This document shows positions 1 to 7,444 of a stretch of DNA of 23,745 nt, one piece after another. This DNA is from Bacteroidota bacterium (GTDB lineage Bacteria > Bacteroidota > Bacteroidia > Bacteroidales > B39-G9), in contig QMPG01000010.1 of assembly GCA_003648455.1 (NCBI GenBank), forward strand, positions 1-23,745. Direction: 5' to 3'. The position numbers and the translations under genes were made by a program. The stretch's first letter is position 1, and every line of letters begins with the position of its first letter. The notes under the pieces are model-generated. The model did no database searches. It was not told the DNA's origin and worked only from the letters and a program-made list of their open reading frames with translations.

Positions 1-427
1 ATGTAATTCCTAAAGACAATGAGACAAAACCCTTATCGTCGGGAGGAGTACATGTGCCATAAAAAATATGTGGGTTTCTAACTTTTAAGCGGTCGGTAGC
101 CGACCTGTGCAACATGTTTGGAACATAAGTAACAGTTCCTGTTTCCTTTTTTATAGCTTGTCGCGAACCGGGAGCATGAAACCAACTACATAATTCGAAA
201 TGCTCTTTCATCTCAGGCTTCATATAAAAATCATACGGTTTTAAAGTTAATACTGAGAACACCTTTACATTATGAACTTTATCTTTAACCAAATGAAATT
301 TTGACATACAAGCTTGCGGTTCAGATGCACATTGTGCAACAACAACATCGGTATCACTTTTAATAAGCCCCACAGCCTCTTCTATGGAGATAAGCTTGCT
401 TTTATATATTTCCTTATAATTTATCAT
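1..427 (-). CDS. Acetyl-CoA hydrolase/transferase family CoA-transferase (N-terminal part, cut by window edge)
   Basis: This partial gene encodes the first 142 residues of an acetyl-CoA hydrolase/transferase family protein, the group that includes 4-hydroxybutyrate and butyryl-CoA:acetate CoA-transferases; the 3' end lies before position 1. The protein begins MINYKEIYKSKLISIEEAV and carries the family-like stretches VVVAQCASEPQA, SWFHAPGSRQA and GTVTYVPNMLHR. The family moves CoA between acetate or acetyl-CoA and a short acid through a glutamyl-CoA intermediate; the catalytic Glu lies further on and is not in the window. The ATG at 427 is 11 bp after the stop of the symporter gene, so the two are very likely co-transcribed. 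Substrate cannot be fixed from this fragment; a C4 acid fits the thiolase and reductase upstream. The reading frame is open with no frameshift. Confidence 0.85.
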   Translation of the reverse strand, partial: MINYKEIYKSKLISIEEAVGLIKSDTDVVVAQCASEPQACMSKFHLVKDKVHNVKVFSVLTLKPYDFYMKPEMKEHFELCSWFHAPGSRQAIKKETGTVTYVPNMLHRSATDRLKVRNPHIFYGTCTPPDDKGFVSLSLGIT

Positions 428-438
428 TGATATTAATT

Positions 439-1977
439 TTATTTTTTCTTAGTAATAAGATGCATAATTATTCCTGCAATTGTAGAAAGCACTATAGCTG
501 AAGCAGATGCGATAGCGGGATTTCGCACAGGTCCTAAAAGATATTTTGTAAAATATCCGAAATTAAAACCGTAATTATTTACTAAATACGGCAATCCATA
601 ATATATTGTGAAATAAGTGACTAACGCCACCAAAGATGCAATTACAGGTGCTTTTATATTAACTTTTTTAACAAATATCCCAAAGACGATAGGAACGAAT
701 GCCACCGAAAAGTAAGCATATACTCCATTTTGTGCCAAAATAGCAACACTTAATTTTGGGCTTATTAACTGGTCAACAGAAACAAAAAATGAAATAATTG
801 CTAAAAAAACAATTGCAATTTTATTTATTTTTATATATGCTTTCTCCGTTTTTATTTTTCTTTCAAACAGTGGTTTGATAATATCAGAAGTTATCGTTGT
901 TGATAATGATTGAATTAAACCTTCGAGAGTTGAAAGTCCTGCACTTATTAATCCTAAAATTACTACTAATCCTATAATAACAGAAATTATTCCATTTGAA
1001 AAAATCTCTATAACATAAGCAGGAATAATGCCATCGGTTTTAAGAACTTGTCCATTAACCGTTAAATCGGGAAATGTAAGTCGTGCATATAATCCCACAA
1101 AAACTACAGAAAAAAATATTATTTCAGCTATAACAGCAGTTGTAAGAAATTTATTTACATCTTTTTCTTTTTTAAGAAACAATGATTTGGTTATAATGTG
1201 TGGCTGACAAACTACTGCAGCACCAACAATTATCTGAGCAAATATAATTTCAAAAAAATCTCTGAATAAAGGACTATTTGGATTAGTAGATTTTATTAAA
1301 ACAGGATTAATAGCTGCAAGTTTTTCAAAAAAACCATCAATACCACCTTGAAAAAACTTGTAACCTGAAAATAATAAAATAAATGCTACAACAAGCATTA
1401 CAATAGCCTGAATAGTATTTGTGTAAACTAAAGAATTTGCTCCTCCAAACATCATGTATCCAAAAACAAAAACTACTATCACTGCCAAAACAATAATTTC
1501 ATTTGCATTCATGGCTTTCGACAATACTTTTGTTAAAGCAACAAGAATAAGCACAATAAATGTTATTAATAATAATGACAAAACAGCCATGAAAAAAGCA
1601 TAATATTTACTATTATATCTTTTACCAATCCATTGTGCAAGAGTAACAGCCTTTAAAGATTGTCCATATTTTCTAAAACTTTTTGTTAATACAATTAAAG
1701 AAATGATTGTAGCCAAAGGAAAAAAAATTCCAAAAGACAATACTCCACTAAATCCATAAACAGCAATTAATCCCGGGTTTATTACAAAAGTTGCAGCACT
1801 GGTCATTGATACAGCTAAAGATAAACCTACCATTATGGGAGAAAAATTTACATTTCCCACAGCATAATCGCTTAAACTTTTCGTTTTTGACGCTCCACGA
1901 ATAACGAAATAGATAATTAGAGCTGAATAAAAAATAATTAGAAACCATGTTCCTATAATTTGTTGAGAAGTTGCCAT
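439..1977 (-). CDS. Sodium:solute symporter (SSS/SLC5 family), probable monocarboxylate transporter
   Basis: The 512-residue protein is almost wholly hydrophobic, with about 13 membrane segments, and matches the sodium/solute symporter family in length and pattern: an N-terminal helix, then the conserved ends of TM2 and TM3 (SDYAVGNVNFSPIMVGLS, SMTSAATFV) and a TM5 region with YMMFGGANSLVYTNTIQA. Such proteins use the sodium gradient to import sugars, amino acids, pantothenate, acetate or other monocarboxylates at the inner membrane. Sequence alone does not give the substrate. Its position between an SDR/thiolase pair and a CoA-transferase suggests a short-chain acid, for example 3-hydroxybutyrate, acetoacetate or butyrate. 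The ATG at 1977 is the first in frame and lies 76 bp after the SDR stop, with a strong hairpin in the gap. Confidence 0.85.
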   Translation of the reverse strand: MATSQQIIGTWFLIIFYSALIIYFVIRGASKTKSLSDYAVGNVNFSPIMVGLSLAVSMTSAATFVINPGLIAVYGFSGVLSFGIFFPLATIISLIVLTKSFRKYGQSLKAVTLAQWIGKRYNSKYYAFFMAVLSLLLITFIVLILVALTKVLSKAMNANEIIVLAVIVVFVFGYMMFGGANSLVYTNTIQAIVMLVVAFILLFSGYKFFQGGIDGFFEKLAAINPVLIKSTNPNSPLFRDFFEIIFAQIIVGAAVVCQPHIITKSLFLKKEKDVNKFLTTAVIAEIIFFSVVFVGLYARLTFPDLTVNGQVLKTDGIIPAYVIEIFSNGIISVIIGLVVILGLISAGLSTLEGLIQSLSTTITSDIIKPLFERKIKTEKAYIKINKIAIVFLAIISFFVSVDQLISPKLSVAILAQNGVYAYFSVAFVPIVFGIFVKKVNIKAPVIASLVALVTYFTIYYGLPYLVNNYGFNFGYFTKYLLGPVRNPAIASASAIVLSTIAGIIMHLITKKK

Positions 1978-2011
1978 ATCATAAAGTTAAAAATATTATC
2001 GTTTAATCAAA

Positions 2012-2046
2012 AAAACAGAAATCTCTAAAATCAAGATTTCTGTTTT
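2012..2046 (-). terminator. Strong intrinsic terminator between the SDR and symporter genes
   Basis: A perfect 13-bp inverted repeat (AAAACAGAAATCT, 9-nt loop, AGATTTCTGTTTT) is followed, on the minus strand, by an uninterrupted run of seven T (2015 down to 2009). It begins 7 nt after the SDR stop. This is a textbook intrinsic terminator shape, although the stem is A/T-rich. It should end or reduce transcription of the thiolase-SDR unit before the symporter, whose ATG is only 34 nt further on. Confidence 0.8.
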
Positions 2047-2053
2047 ACAATTA

Positions 2054-2797
2054 TTAAATTGTCATTCCACCATCAACGCTAAGTACCGAGCCATTAATAT
2101 AAGCAGCATCATCGCTAGCTAAAAAAAGATATGCGGAAGCAATCTCATCGGGATTTCCCAGACGGCCAAGAGGCACCTTTTCGCTCATTGCTTTTAATAC
2201 ATTTTCAGGCATTTTACGAACCATATCTGTTAAAATAAAGCCGGGAGCAACAGCATTAACCGTTATGTTTTTGCGACCAAGTTCTTTGGCCAGTGTTTTT
2301 GTAATTCCAATTAATCCAGCTTTGGAAGCAACATAATTTGTTTGCCCAAAATTTCCATACAAAGCAACAACAGACGAAGTATTAATTATTCTTCCAAATT
2401 TTCTTTCTGCCATGTGTAAACTTACATGTTTTGAACAGTTAAACACTCCTGTAAGATTTACATCAATAACTTGCTGCCATTGTTCCAGTGTCATTTTCTT
2501 TAATGTTGAATCTCTGGTAATACCTGCGTTATTAACCAAAATATCAATTTTACCATATGCATCTATAGCGTCATTTGTTGCTTTTTCAACATCAGAAAAT
2601 ATTGCAGTATTTACTTTTATAAATTCTGCTTTACCTCCGTTGTCATTAATTTCTTTAGCAGTTGCTTCGCCTTTCTCCTCATTCATATCCCAAATTAACA
2701 CAACAGCACCTTCTTGTGCAAACCTTTTTGCGCCTGCTTTTCCTATACCATCTGCACCGCCTGTTATTACTGCTACTTTATTTTCTAGTCTTTTCAT
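2054..2797 (-). CDS. fabG: SDR-family 3-oxoacyl-(ACP/CoA) reductase, FabG/PhaB-like, NAD-type pocket
   Basis: This 247-residue classical short-chain dehydrogenase has every expected motif: the nucleotide-binding TGGADGIG (12-19), NNAG (89-92), and the catalytic tetrad N114, S142, Y155, K159; it ends SVDGGMTI as FabG and PhaB proteins do. Asp37 at the end of the second beta strand (LIWDMN) is the residue that in classical SDRs selects NAD(H) over NADP(H), so oxidation of 3-hydroxybutyryl-CoA to acetoacetyl-CoA is a fair reading; a role in fatty-acid synthesis is not excluded. The open frame extends upstream into the thiolase gene, but the start at 2797 was chosen because MKRLENKVAVITGG is the standard N-terminus and leaves a 23-bp gap after the thiolase stop. 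No Shine-Dalgarno sequence is visible. Confidence 0.85.
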   Translation of the reverse strand: MKRLENKVAVITGGADGIGKAGAKRFAQEGAVVLIWDMNEEKGEATAKEINDNGGKAEFIKVNTAIFSDVEKATNDAIDAYGKIDILVNNAGITRDSTLKKMTLEQWQQVIDVNLTGVFNCSKHVSLHMAERKFGRIINTSSVVALYGNFGQTNYVASKAGLIGITKTLAKELGRKNITVNAVAPGFILTDMVRKMPENVLKAMSEKVPLGRLGNPDEIASAYLFLASDDAAYINGSVLSVDGGMTI

Positions 2798-2820
2798 AAT
2801 TAGTTTATTAATAATGATGT

Positions 2821-4002
2821 TTAAATTTTTTCTATAATTATAGAAGTACCTTGTCCGCCACCAATGCATAAAGTTGCAAGTCCGGTTTTAGCATCAGTAC
2901 GTTTCATTTCATATAATAATGTTGTTAAAATTCTTGCACCTGAAGCTCCTATTGGATGTCCTAAAGCTATTGCTCCCCCATTAACATTAACTTTGGCAGG
3001 ATCAAAATTTAAATCACGGGCTACTGAAATTGATTGAGCTGCAAAAGCTTCATTTGCTTCAATTAAATCTATATCTTCAATCTGCATATTTGCTTTTATT
3101 AGAGCAGCTTTTGTAGCAGGAACAGGCCCGTACCCCATTATTTTTGGATCAAGAGCTGCACTTGCATAGGAAACTATTCGTGCCATAGGTTTAAGTCCAA
3201 GTTCGTCAGCTTTTTCTTTTGACATAACAATAAGCATTGCTGCACTGTCATTTATTCCCGAGGCATTACCAGCTGTTACAGTTCCTTCTTTTTTAAATGC
3301 AGGTTTAAGTTTAGCCAATTTTTCAATAGTCATTCCATGTTTTGGGAATTCATCTGTATTAAAAATTATAGGGTTGCCTCTACGTTGTGGAATTTCAATC
3401 GGAATAATTTCATCATTAAACTTACCTTCTTTCTGTGCTCTCTCGGTTTTGAGTTGGCTATTTAAAGCAAATTCATCTTGCTCTTCACGAGTTATTTCCC
3501 ACTGTTCGGCAATATTCTCGGCAGTAATACCCATGTGATAATTGTTAAAAGCATCGGTTAAACCATCATTAATCATGCTGTCAACAATTTCATTATTCCC
3601 CATTCTATAACCAAAGCGAGCTTTTTTTAACAAGAATGGAGCGTTCGACATACTTTCTGAACCACCCGCCAATACAATGTCGGCATCTCCTAACATAATA
3701 AACTGTGCAGCCATACTTACTGCTCTTAAACCTGAACCGCAGAGTTTATTTATGGTCATTGCCGGACTGGTTTCGGGCATACCTGATTTAATGGAAATTT
3801 GCCGTGCTACGTTTTGTCCATCCCCAGACGAGAGCACATTCCCAATAATAGCTTCATCAATTTCTGCAGGATTAATTCCTGCTCTTTTTATTGCTTCTTT
3901 TGCAGCAAAAACTCCTAAGTCAACAGGAGAAAAGCCAGACAAACTTCCTCCAAAATTACCTATTGCTGTTCGTGCAGCAGATATAATTACAACGTCTTTC
4001 AT
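2821..4002 (-). CDS. Acetyl-CoA C-acetyltransferase (biosynthetic/degradative thiolase)
   Basis: The 393-residue protein is a full-length type II thiolase that interconverts two acetyl-CoA and acetoacetyl-CoA in the cytoplasm. It starts with the typical [18 protein letters not shown]. The nucleophilic Cys88 sits in [11 protein letters not shown], His349 in [16 protein letters not shown] and the proton-transfer Cys379 in CIGGGQGT; all three catalytic residues are present. It is the first gene of a minus-strand cluster (thiolase, SDR, symporter, CoA-transferase), 23 bp ahead of the SDR start. The 211-bp gap upstream must hold the promoter, but I see only a near match to the Bacteroidota -7 box (TATAATTTGG on the minus strand around 4111-4120). 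The thiolase reaction favours cleavage, so a degradative role fits the neighbouring importer. Confidence 0.93.
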   Translation of the reverse strand: MKDVVIISAARTAIGNFGGSLSGFSPVDLGVFAAKEAIKRAGINPAEIDEAIIGNVLSSGDGQNVARQISIKSGMPETSPAMTINKLCGSGLRAVSMAAQFIMLGDADIVLAGGSESMSNAPFLLKKARFGYRMGNNEIVDSMINDGLTDAFNNYHMGITAENIAEQWEITREEQDEFALNSQLKTERAQKEGKFNDEIIPIEIPQRRGNPIIFNTDEFPKHGMTIEKLAKLKPAFKKEGTVTAGNASGINDSAAMLIVMSKEKADELGLKPMARIVSYASAALDPKIMGYGPVPATKAALIKANMQIEDIDLIEANEAFAAQSISVARDLNFDPAKVNVNGGAIALGHPIGASGARILTTLLYEMKRTDAKTGLATLCIGGGQGTSIIIEKI

Positions 4003-4213
4003 TTTAATTTCGTGTTTTAATTTTTATCAAATGAAAAGAATCTAATTATAAAGAACAGTATAGGTTTTTATTTTTTTATTATTGACTTTTGTAAATTTAT
4101 TTGTTGCCAAATTATATTATGTGTTGAATATCTTTGTGTTAGATTGTTTTTTAAATGGGTAGACATTTACCATTACAAGTAAAAACGGCATATTGGGTTT
4201 TAGTTTCAATTTT

Positions 4214-4885
4214 TTATTTAATGAGCCGAAGACTTTCTCTTACACTCAATTTATCTAACTCTGTTTTTTCCACAAATTCAACTACCCATTTAGGGTTTAC
4301 TCGGCTGTATTGTCTCAAAATCCAACCAATTGATTTATTAATAAAAAATTCGGAAGAGCCTAAAAGAGAGTTAATAATGTATGAAAGTAAATCTGTGTCT
4401 AATTCTTTTTTATAGCCTAATTGAAACAAGACACTAGCTCGTTGAAGCCACATATTATTTGAAGAAAGCCATTTGTTTATATATTTATTTCTTTCAGAAG
4501 GGAAGATTTTAAAATATTCGCCAACCAGTTTACTGGAAATTAAGTCAACTGTGTCCCACCATGATTTATGAGTAATCATATATTCAAAAATCTTAATGTC
4601 ATCTACATCAAATTTATTATGATATTTATAAAGCAACTCTTGTGAAAAATATTGATATTCTCTTTCAGGCTTTTCCCAAAGAATTTTGATAATTTTTCCC
4701 AAATCATCTTTTTTTGGCAATACAGATGATTCGAAAAATGGTTTCTGAATTTCTCGTCTTAGAGGAGTTTTTATTCCATAAAAATCAAATTGATTTTTCA
4801 AATATGCTTTTTGTTGAATTGCAATTTCTTGGTTTGCATTTTTTTCAAACTCAAGTTCTAAAGTTTTTATGTATTCTTCCAGCAT
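4214..4885 (-). CDS. AlkD-type DNA alkylation repair glycosylase (HEAT-like repeats)
   Basis: The 223-residue protein belongs to the DNA alkylation repair family of HEAT-like helical repeats, which excise 3- and 7-alkylpurines without base flipping. It lines up with the residues known for Bacillus cereus AlkD (W109, D113, R148, W187) with a constant offset of one: W110 and D114 in KSWWDTVD, R149 in MWLQRAS and W188 in KSIGWILRQYS. All key residues are present, so the enzyme is predicted active. Length is normal for the family. It is a single gene, on the same strand as the thiolase cluster but separated from it by 211 bp, and divergent from the saccharopine dehydrogenase gene. Gene start is the first ATG; no Shine-Dalgarno sequence is seen. 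Confidence 0.88.
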   Translation of the reverse strand: MLEEYIKTLELEFEKNANQEIAIQQKAYLKNQFDFYGIKTPLRREIQKPFFESSVLPKKDDLGKIIKILWEKPEREYQYFSQELLYKYHNKFDVDDIKIFEYMITHKSWWDTVDLISSKLVGEYFKIFPSERNKYINKWLSSNNMWLQRASVLFQLGYKKELDTDLLSYIINSLLGSSEFFINKSIGWILRQYSRVNPKWVVEFVEKTELDKLSVRESLRLIK

Positions 4886-5139
4886 TTTTGTGATTTTATT
4901 AAAAAAAACATTGTTGAAGATAATTAAATTTTAGGCAATATTAGCATCTTCAATTAAAACAATAATAATGTGTTGAATAATTATGTTTATAAAACTTTCA
5001 TATACTAACTATTTTGTAAAAATCAATATTTGAAAAAGTGCTAAAAAACAACAATAAAATATGACAAAAACCATTGTTTATTTATTTAATATATTATAGA
5101 TTAGCCATTAAATAAAATACAAAAAATTAATTTACAACA
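4886..5139. other. AT-rich divergent intergenic region between the alkD-like gene and the saccharopine dehydrogenase leader
   Basis: No coding frame of note is seen here. It should hold the divergent promoters. The best plus-strand candidates are imperfect: TATTTTG near 5012-5018 (one base short of the TAnnTTTG spacing), and a TTG at 5074-5076 followed about 18 bp later by TATAGATT. The 12-mer ATGTGTTGAATA at 4968-4979 recurs at 4119-4130 on the other side of the alkD-like gene. Confidence 0.4.
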
Positions 5140-5223
5140 TTAGCGTAACCCCTTAGAGGCTAACCGTTTAATAAAAAAGGAGGGATGAATGAGGGGCATC
5201 CACCCTTTTAATAAAATTATTTA
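5140..5223 (+). promoter_or_regulatory. Structured 5' leader of the saccharopine dehydrogenase-family gene
   Basis: This patch is G/C-richer than its surroundings and can fold in more than one way. Stem 1 pairs TTAG (5140-5143) with CTAA (5160-5163) around a CCT/AGG hairpin (5151-5159). Stem 2 pairs AAAAGG-GGATG (5175-5187) with CATCC-CCTTTT (5198-5210) with two internal mismatches. CCCCTT (5149-5154) could instead pair with GAGGGG (5191-5196). A strong Shine-Dalgarno-like AGGAGGG (5178-5184), rare in this window, lies inside stem 2. It does not match any riboswitch class I recognise. Confidence 0.4.
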
Positions 5224-5224
5224 A
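5189..5224 (+). other. Possible 11-codon leader ORF overlapping the next start codon
   Basis: ATG at 5189 lies 4 bp after AGGAGGG and opens an 11-codon frame (MRGIHPFNKII) whose TAA stop at 5222-5224 overlaps the ATG at 5224 as TAATG. The arrangement would allow translational coupling to the dehydrogenase gene. An alternative ATG at 5185 gives an 8-codon frame. Such short frames arise easily by chance, so this is a candidate only. Confidence 0.25.
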
Positions 5225-6564
5225 TGATGAAAAAAGCATTAATTTTAGGTGCAGGCATGGTAGTAAAACCAATGGTTCACTATTTATTAGATAATGGTAT
5301 TCAGGTTACCATAGCATCACGAACAAAATCTAAAGCAGAAGCCATGATAAAAGGTCGTGAACATGGTACAGCATTGGCATGGACTGTTGATGATGAAGAC
5401 ACTTTAGATAAATTAGTTTACGGACATGATATTGCAGTAAGTTTATTACCTTACGCATATCATACAATGGTTGCAAAATGCTGTATTAAACACAAAAAAC
5501 CTTTGGTTACAACATCATATGTTCAGCCAAAGATGCGTGAGTTAGACAAAGAAGCTAAAGATGCGGGAGTTCTTTTATTAAACGAAATAGGTTTAGATCC
5601 TGGTATTGACCACATGTCAGCAATGAGAATTATTGATACTGTTCATAACAAAGGAGGTAAAATTAAAGAATTCTATTCTTTATGTGGTGCTTTACCTGCT
5701 CCTGAGGCTGCAACAAACCCATTTAAATATAAATTTTCATGGAGCCCAAAAGGAGTTGTAATGGCAGGAAACAATGATGCTAAATATCTTAAACACGGGA
5801 AAATAACCGAAGTACCTACTGAAAATTTGTTTAAAGATATTTTCAATCTGGATTTCCCTTCAGTTGGGGAGCTTCAAGTTTATCCCAATAGAGATTCTAT
5901 TCCTTATATCGACACTTATGGTATTCCTGAAACATCAACAATGTTAAGAGGTACATTCAGATATGTTGGATGGTGTGAATCTTTAGATGCTATGAAGGCT
6001 CTTGGTTTAATCACTAACGATAAAAAAGATTTTACAGGAAAAACTTATGCTGAGATGCTTGCTATGTTAATAGGAGCAAACGATGCTTCAGACATTAGAC
6101 AAAAAGCTGCGGATTTCCTTAAAATTGACAAAAATGCTTATGCTTTAGATGCCATTGAATGGTTAGGTATATTTGATGATAAACCAATGAACAGAAAAGA
6201 AGATACTCCTTTTGAAATTACTTCTGACTTAATGATTGAAAAAATGCCTCTTGGTGGTGATGAAAGAGATATGTGTATAATGCAACACATCTTTTTGGCT
6301 GAGTATGCTGATGGAAAACAAGAAGTTATTAAATCAAGATTAATAGATTTCGGAACACTAAATACAGATACAGCAATTGCTCGTACTGTTGCTTTACCTG
6401 CTTCTGTTGCTGTTCGAATGATTCTTGAAGGCAAAATTACCGAAACAGGAGTTCATATTCCTGTAATTTCTGGAATTTACAATCCTGTTCTTGATGCTCT
6501 TGAAGAAATGAATATTAAAATGATTGAAGAGTACGGTTTACCTGTTAGTGAAAATATTAAGTAA
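5224..6564 (+). CDS. Saccharopine dehydrogenase family protein (glutamate-forming/Lys9-like)
   Basis: The 446-residue protein has an N-terminal Rossmann fold (ALILGAGMVVKP, residues 5-16) and the C-terminal domain typical of saccharopine dehydrogenases, including LLLNEIGLDPGIDHMSAMRI. The family oxidises saccharopine to glutamate and aminoadipate semialdehyde, or catalyses related reductive condensations. The length fits the yeast Lys9-type enzyme. In bacteria it may act in lysine breakdown or on a related imine substrate; no lysine-ketoglutarate reductase is seen nearby to decide this. The start at 5224 was chosen over the next Met at 5227 only because it overlaps the stop of a possible leader ORF; both are possible. 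A clear terminator follows 16 bp after the stop, so the gene is monocistronic. Confidence 0.85.
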   Translation: MMKKALILGAGMVVKPMVHYLLDNGIQVTIASRTKSKAEAMIKGREHGTALAWTVDDEDTLDKLVYGHDIAVSLLPYAYHTMVAKCCIKHKKPLVTTSYVQPKMRELDKEAKDAGVLLLNEIGLDPGIDHMSAMRIIDTVHNKGGKIKEFYSLCGALPAPEAATNPFKYKFSWSPKGVVMAGNNDAKYLKHGKITEVPTENLFKDIFNLDFPSVGELQVYPNRDSIPYIDTYGIPETSTMLRGTFRYVGWCESLDAMKALGLITNDKKDFTGKTYAEMLAMLIGANDASDIRQKAADFLKIDKNAYALDAIEWLGIFDDKPMNRKEDTPFEITSDLMIEKMPLGGDERDMCIMQHIFLAEYADGKQEVIKSRLIDFGTLNTDTAIARTVALPASVAVRMILEGKITETGVHIPVISGIYNPVLDALEEMNIKMIEEYGLPVSENIK

Positions 6565-6578
6565 ATTTAATTGATAAT

Positions 6579-6605
6579 TAAAAAGGGGCTTTTGCCCCTT
6601 TTTTT
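6579..6605. terminator. Bidirectional intrinsic terminator
   Basis: A 9-bp perfect stem (AAAAGGGGC, loop TTTT, GCCCCTTTT) is followed by T on the plus strand and, read from the other side, by a T run on the minus strand. It sits between the convergent saccharopine dehydrogenase-family gene and trmN6 (stop at 6608) and can serve both. Confidence 0.92.
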
Positions 6606-6607
6606 GG

Positions 6608-7321
6608 CTAAAAGGCTAAATAATAATCTTTTGTCAATTCTTTATACTCTTTTGTATAATCGTGGCGTTTATCTTTTTCAATTATTAAGACATTTTCTTC
6701 ATATTTTATTTTTTCCCTTCTTAATTCAATTAAAGCTCTTTTTGGTTCTTTATTAAGTGTTGGTTTTACTTTTAATATTTTATTGCAATATAGACCATAA
6801 TTATTTGCCAATTTAATAAAATTTTGAGTTTGCTCATAAGGTAAAATTAAGCAGAAAACACCTTCTTTTGTTAATAAACAATCAACTCCACTGAGTAATT
6901 CGCTGTGTGTTAATAAATTATTATGTCTAGCATTTGTTCGTTCAGGAGTATTTGCCTTTAAAGAATTTATGAAATAGGGTGGGTTAGTAACAATCAAGTC
7001 ATAAATATTTGATTTGTTTTTTTGAAAATTTTGAAAAGAGATGTTAAAAATATTAATTCTATTTTCCCAATCTGAATTTAAAATATTTTCTTTTGCTTGA
7101 AAAAATGAATTATTATCAATTTCTATAGCATCAATAACAGCTTTTGACCTTTGTGCCATCATTAAACTTATTAAACCAGTGCCAGCACCAATATCGAGAA
7201 TTTTTGTCGACCCCTCACAATCAACCCATGCACCAATAAGAACGCCATCTGTACCTACTTTCATGGCACAATTATTTTGATTAATTGTAAATTGTTTAAA
7301 TTTAAAATATTGATTAGTCAT
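6608..7321 (-). CDS. trmN6: tRNA1(Val) (adenine(37)-N6)-methyltransferase
   Basis: This 237-residue Class I SAM-dependent methyltransferase carries DIGAGTGL (43-50) for SAM binding and the NPPY motif (113-116) of enzymes that methylate an exocyclic amino group of adenine. The opening FKFKQFTINQNNCAMKVGTDGVLIGAW is the hallmark of the YfiC/TrmN6 subfamily, which methylates A37 of tRNA-Val. Length matches E. coli YfiC (about 245 residues). The gene is convergent with the saccharopine dehydrogenase gene and shares its terminator, and is divergent from the LysE-type exporter. A TAnnTTTG box lies about 45 bp upstream. The C-terminal part is lysine-rich, as expected of an RNA-binding protein. Confidence 0.88.
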   Translation of the reverse strand: MTNQYFKFKQFTINQNNCAMKVGTDGVLIGAWVDCEGSTKILDIGAGTGLISLMMAQRSKAVIDAIEIDNNSFFQAKENILNSDWENRINIFNISFQNFQKNKSNIYDLIVTNPPYFINSLKANTPERTNARHNNLLTHSELLSGVDCLLTKEGVFCLILPYEQTQNFIKLANNYGLYCNKILKVKPTLNKEPKRALIELRREKIKYEENVLIIEKDKRHDYTKEYKELTKDYYLAF

Positions 7322-7365
7322 TAAAAAATAGTGTTTTGTAATAATATTGAAACATAAAATTATAA

Positions 7366-7373
7366 CAAACGTA
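7366..7373 (-). promoter_or_regulatory. Candidate -7 promoter box for trmN6
   Basis: TACGTTTG on the minus strand matches the Bacteroidota consensus TAnnTTTG, 45 bp upstream of the ATG. No good TTG -33 element was found at the expected distance. Confidence 0.4.
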
Positions 7374-7419
7374 ACATATAGATAATAAAAAAAGTATTTT
7401 TAATTAAATTATTTTTATA

Positions 7420-7427
7420 TAATTTTG
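7420..7427 (+). promoter_or_regulatory. Candidate -7 promoter box for the LysE-type exporter
   Basis: TAATTTTG matches the Bacteroidota TAnnTTTG consensus exactly and lies 17 bp before the ATG, giving a very short leader. The -33 element is not clear. Confidence 0.5.
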
Positions 7428-7444
7428 CAAATTAAAATTTTAAT

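Noticed and set aside
2798..2869. Longer N-terminus for the SDR gene starting at 2869
   Set aside because: The extra 24 residues overlap the thiolase coding end and are not like any SDR; the ATG at 2797 gives the canonical N-terminus.
4155..4415. Plus-strand frame of 86 codons preceded by TATCTTTG (4128-4135)
   Set aside because: It is antisense to the conserved alkD-like gene, and its product has no recognisable features; the promoter-like box is probably chance in AT-rich DNA.
4119..4979. 12-bp direct repeat ATGTGTTGAATA on both sides of the alkD-like gene, suggesting an inserted block
   Set aside because: Flanks beyond the 12-mer do not match, no terminal inverted repeats were seen, and one such match is not surprising in very AT-rich sequence.
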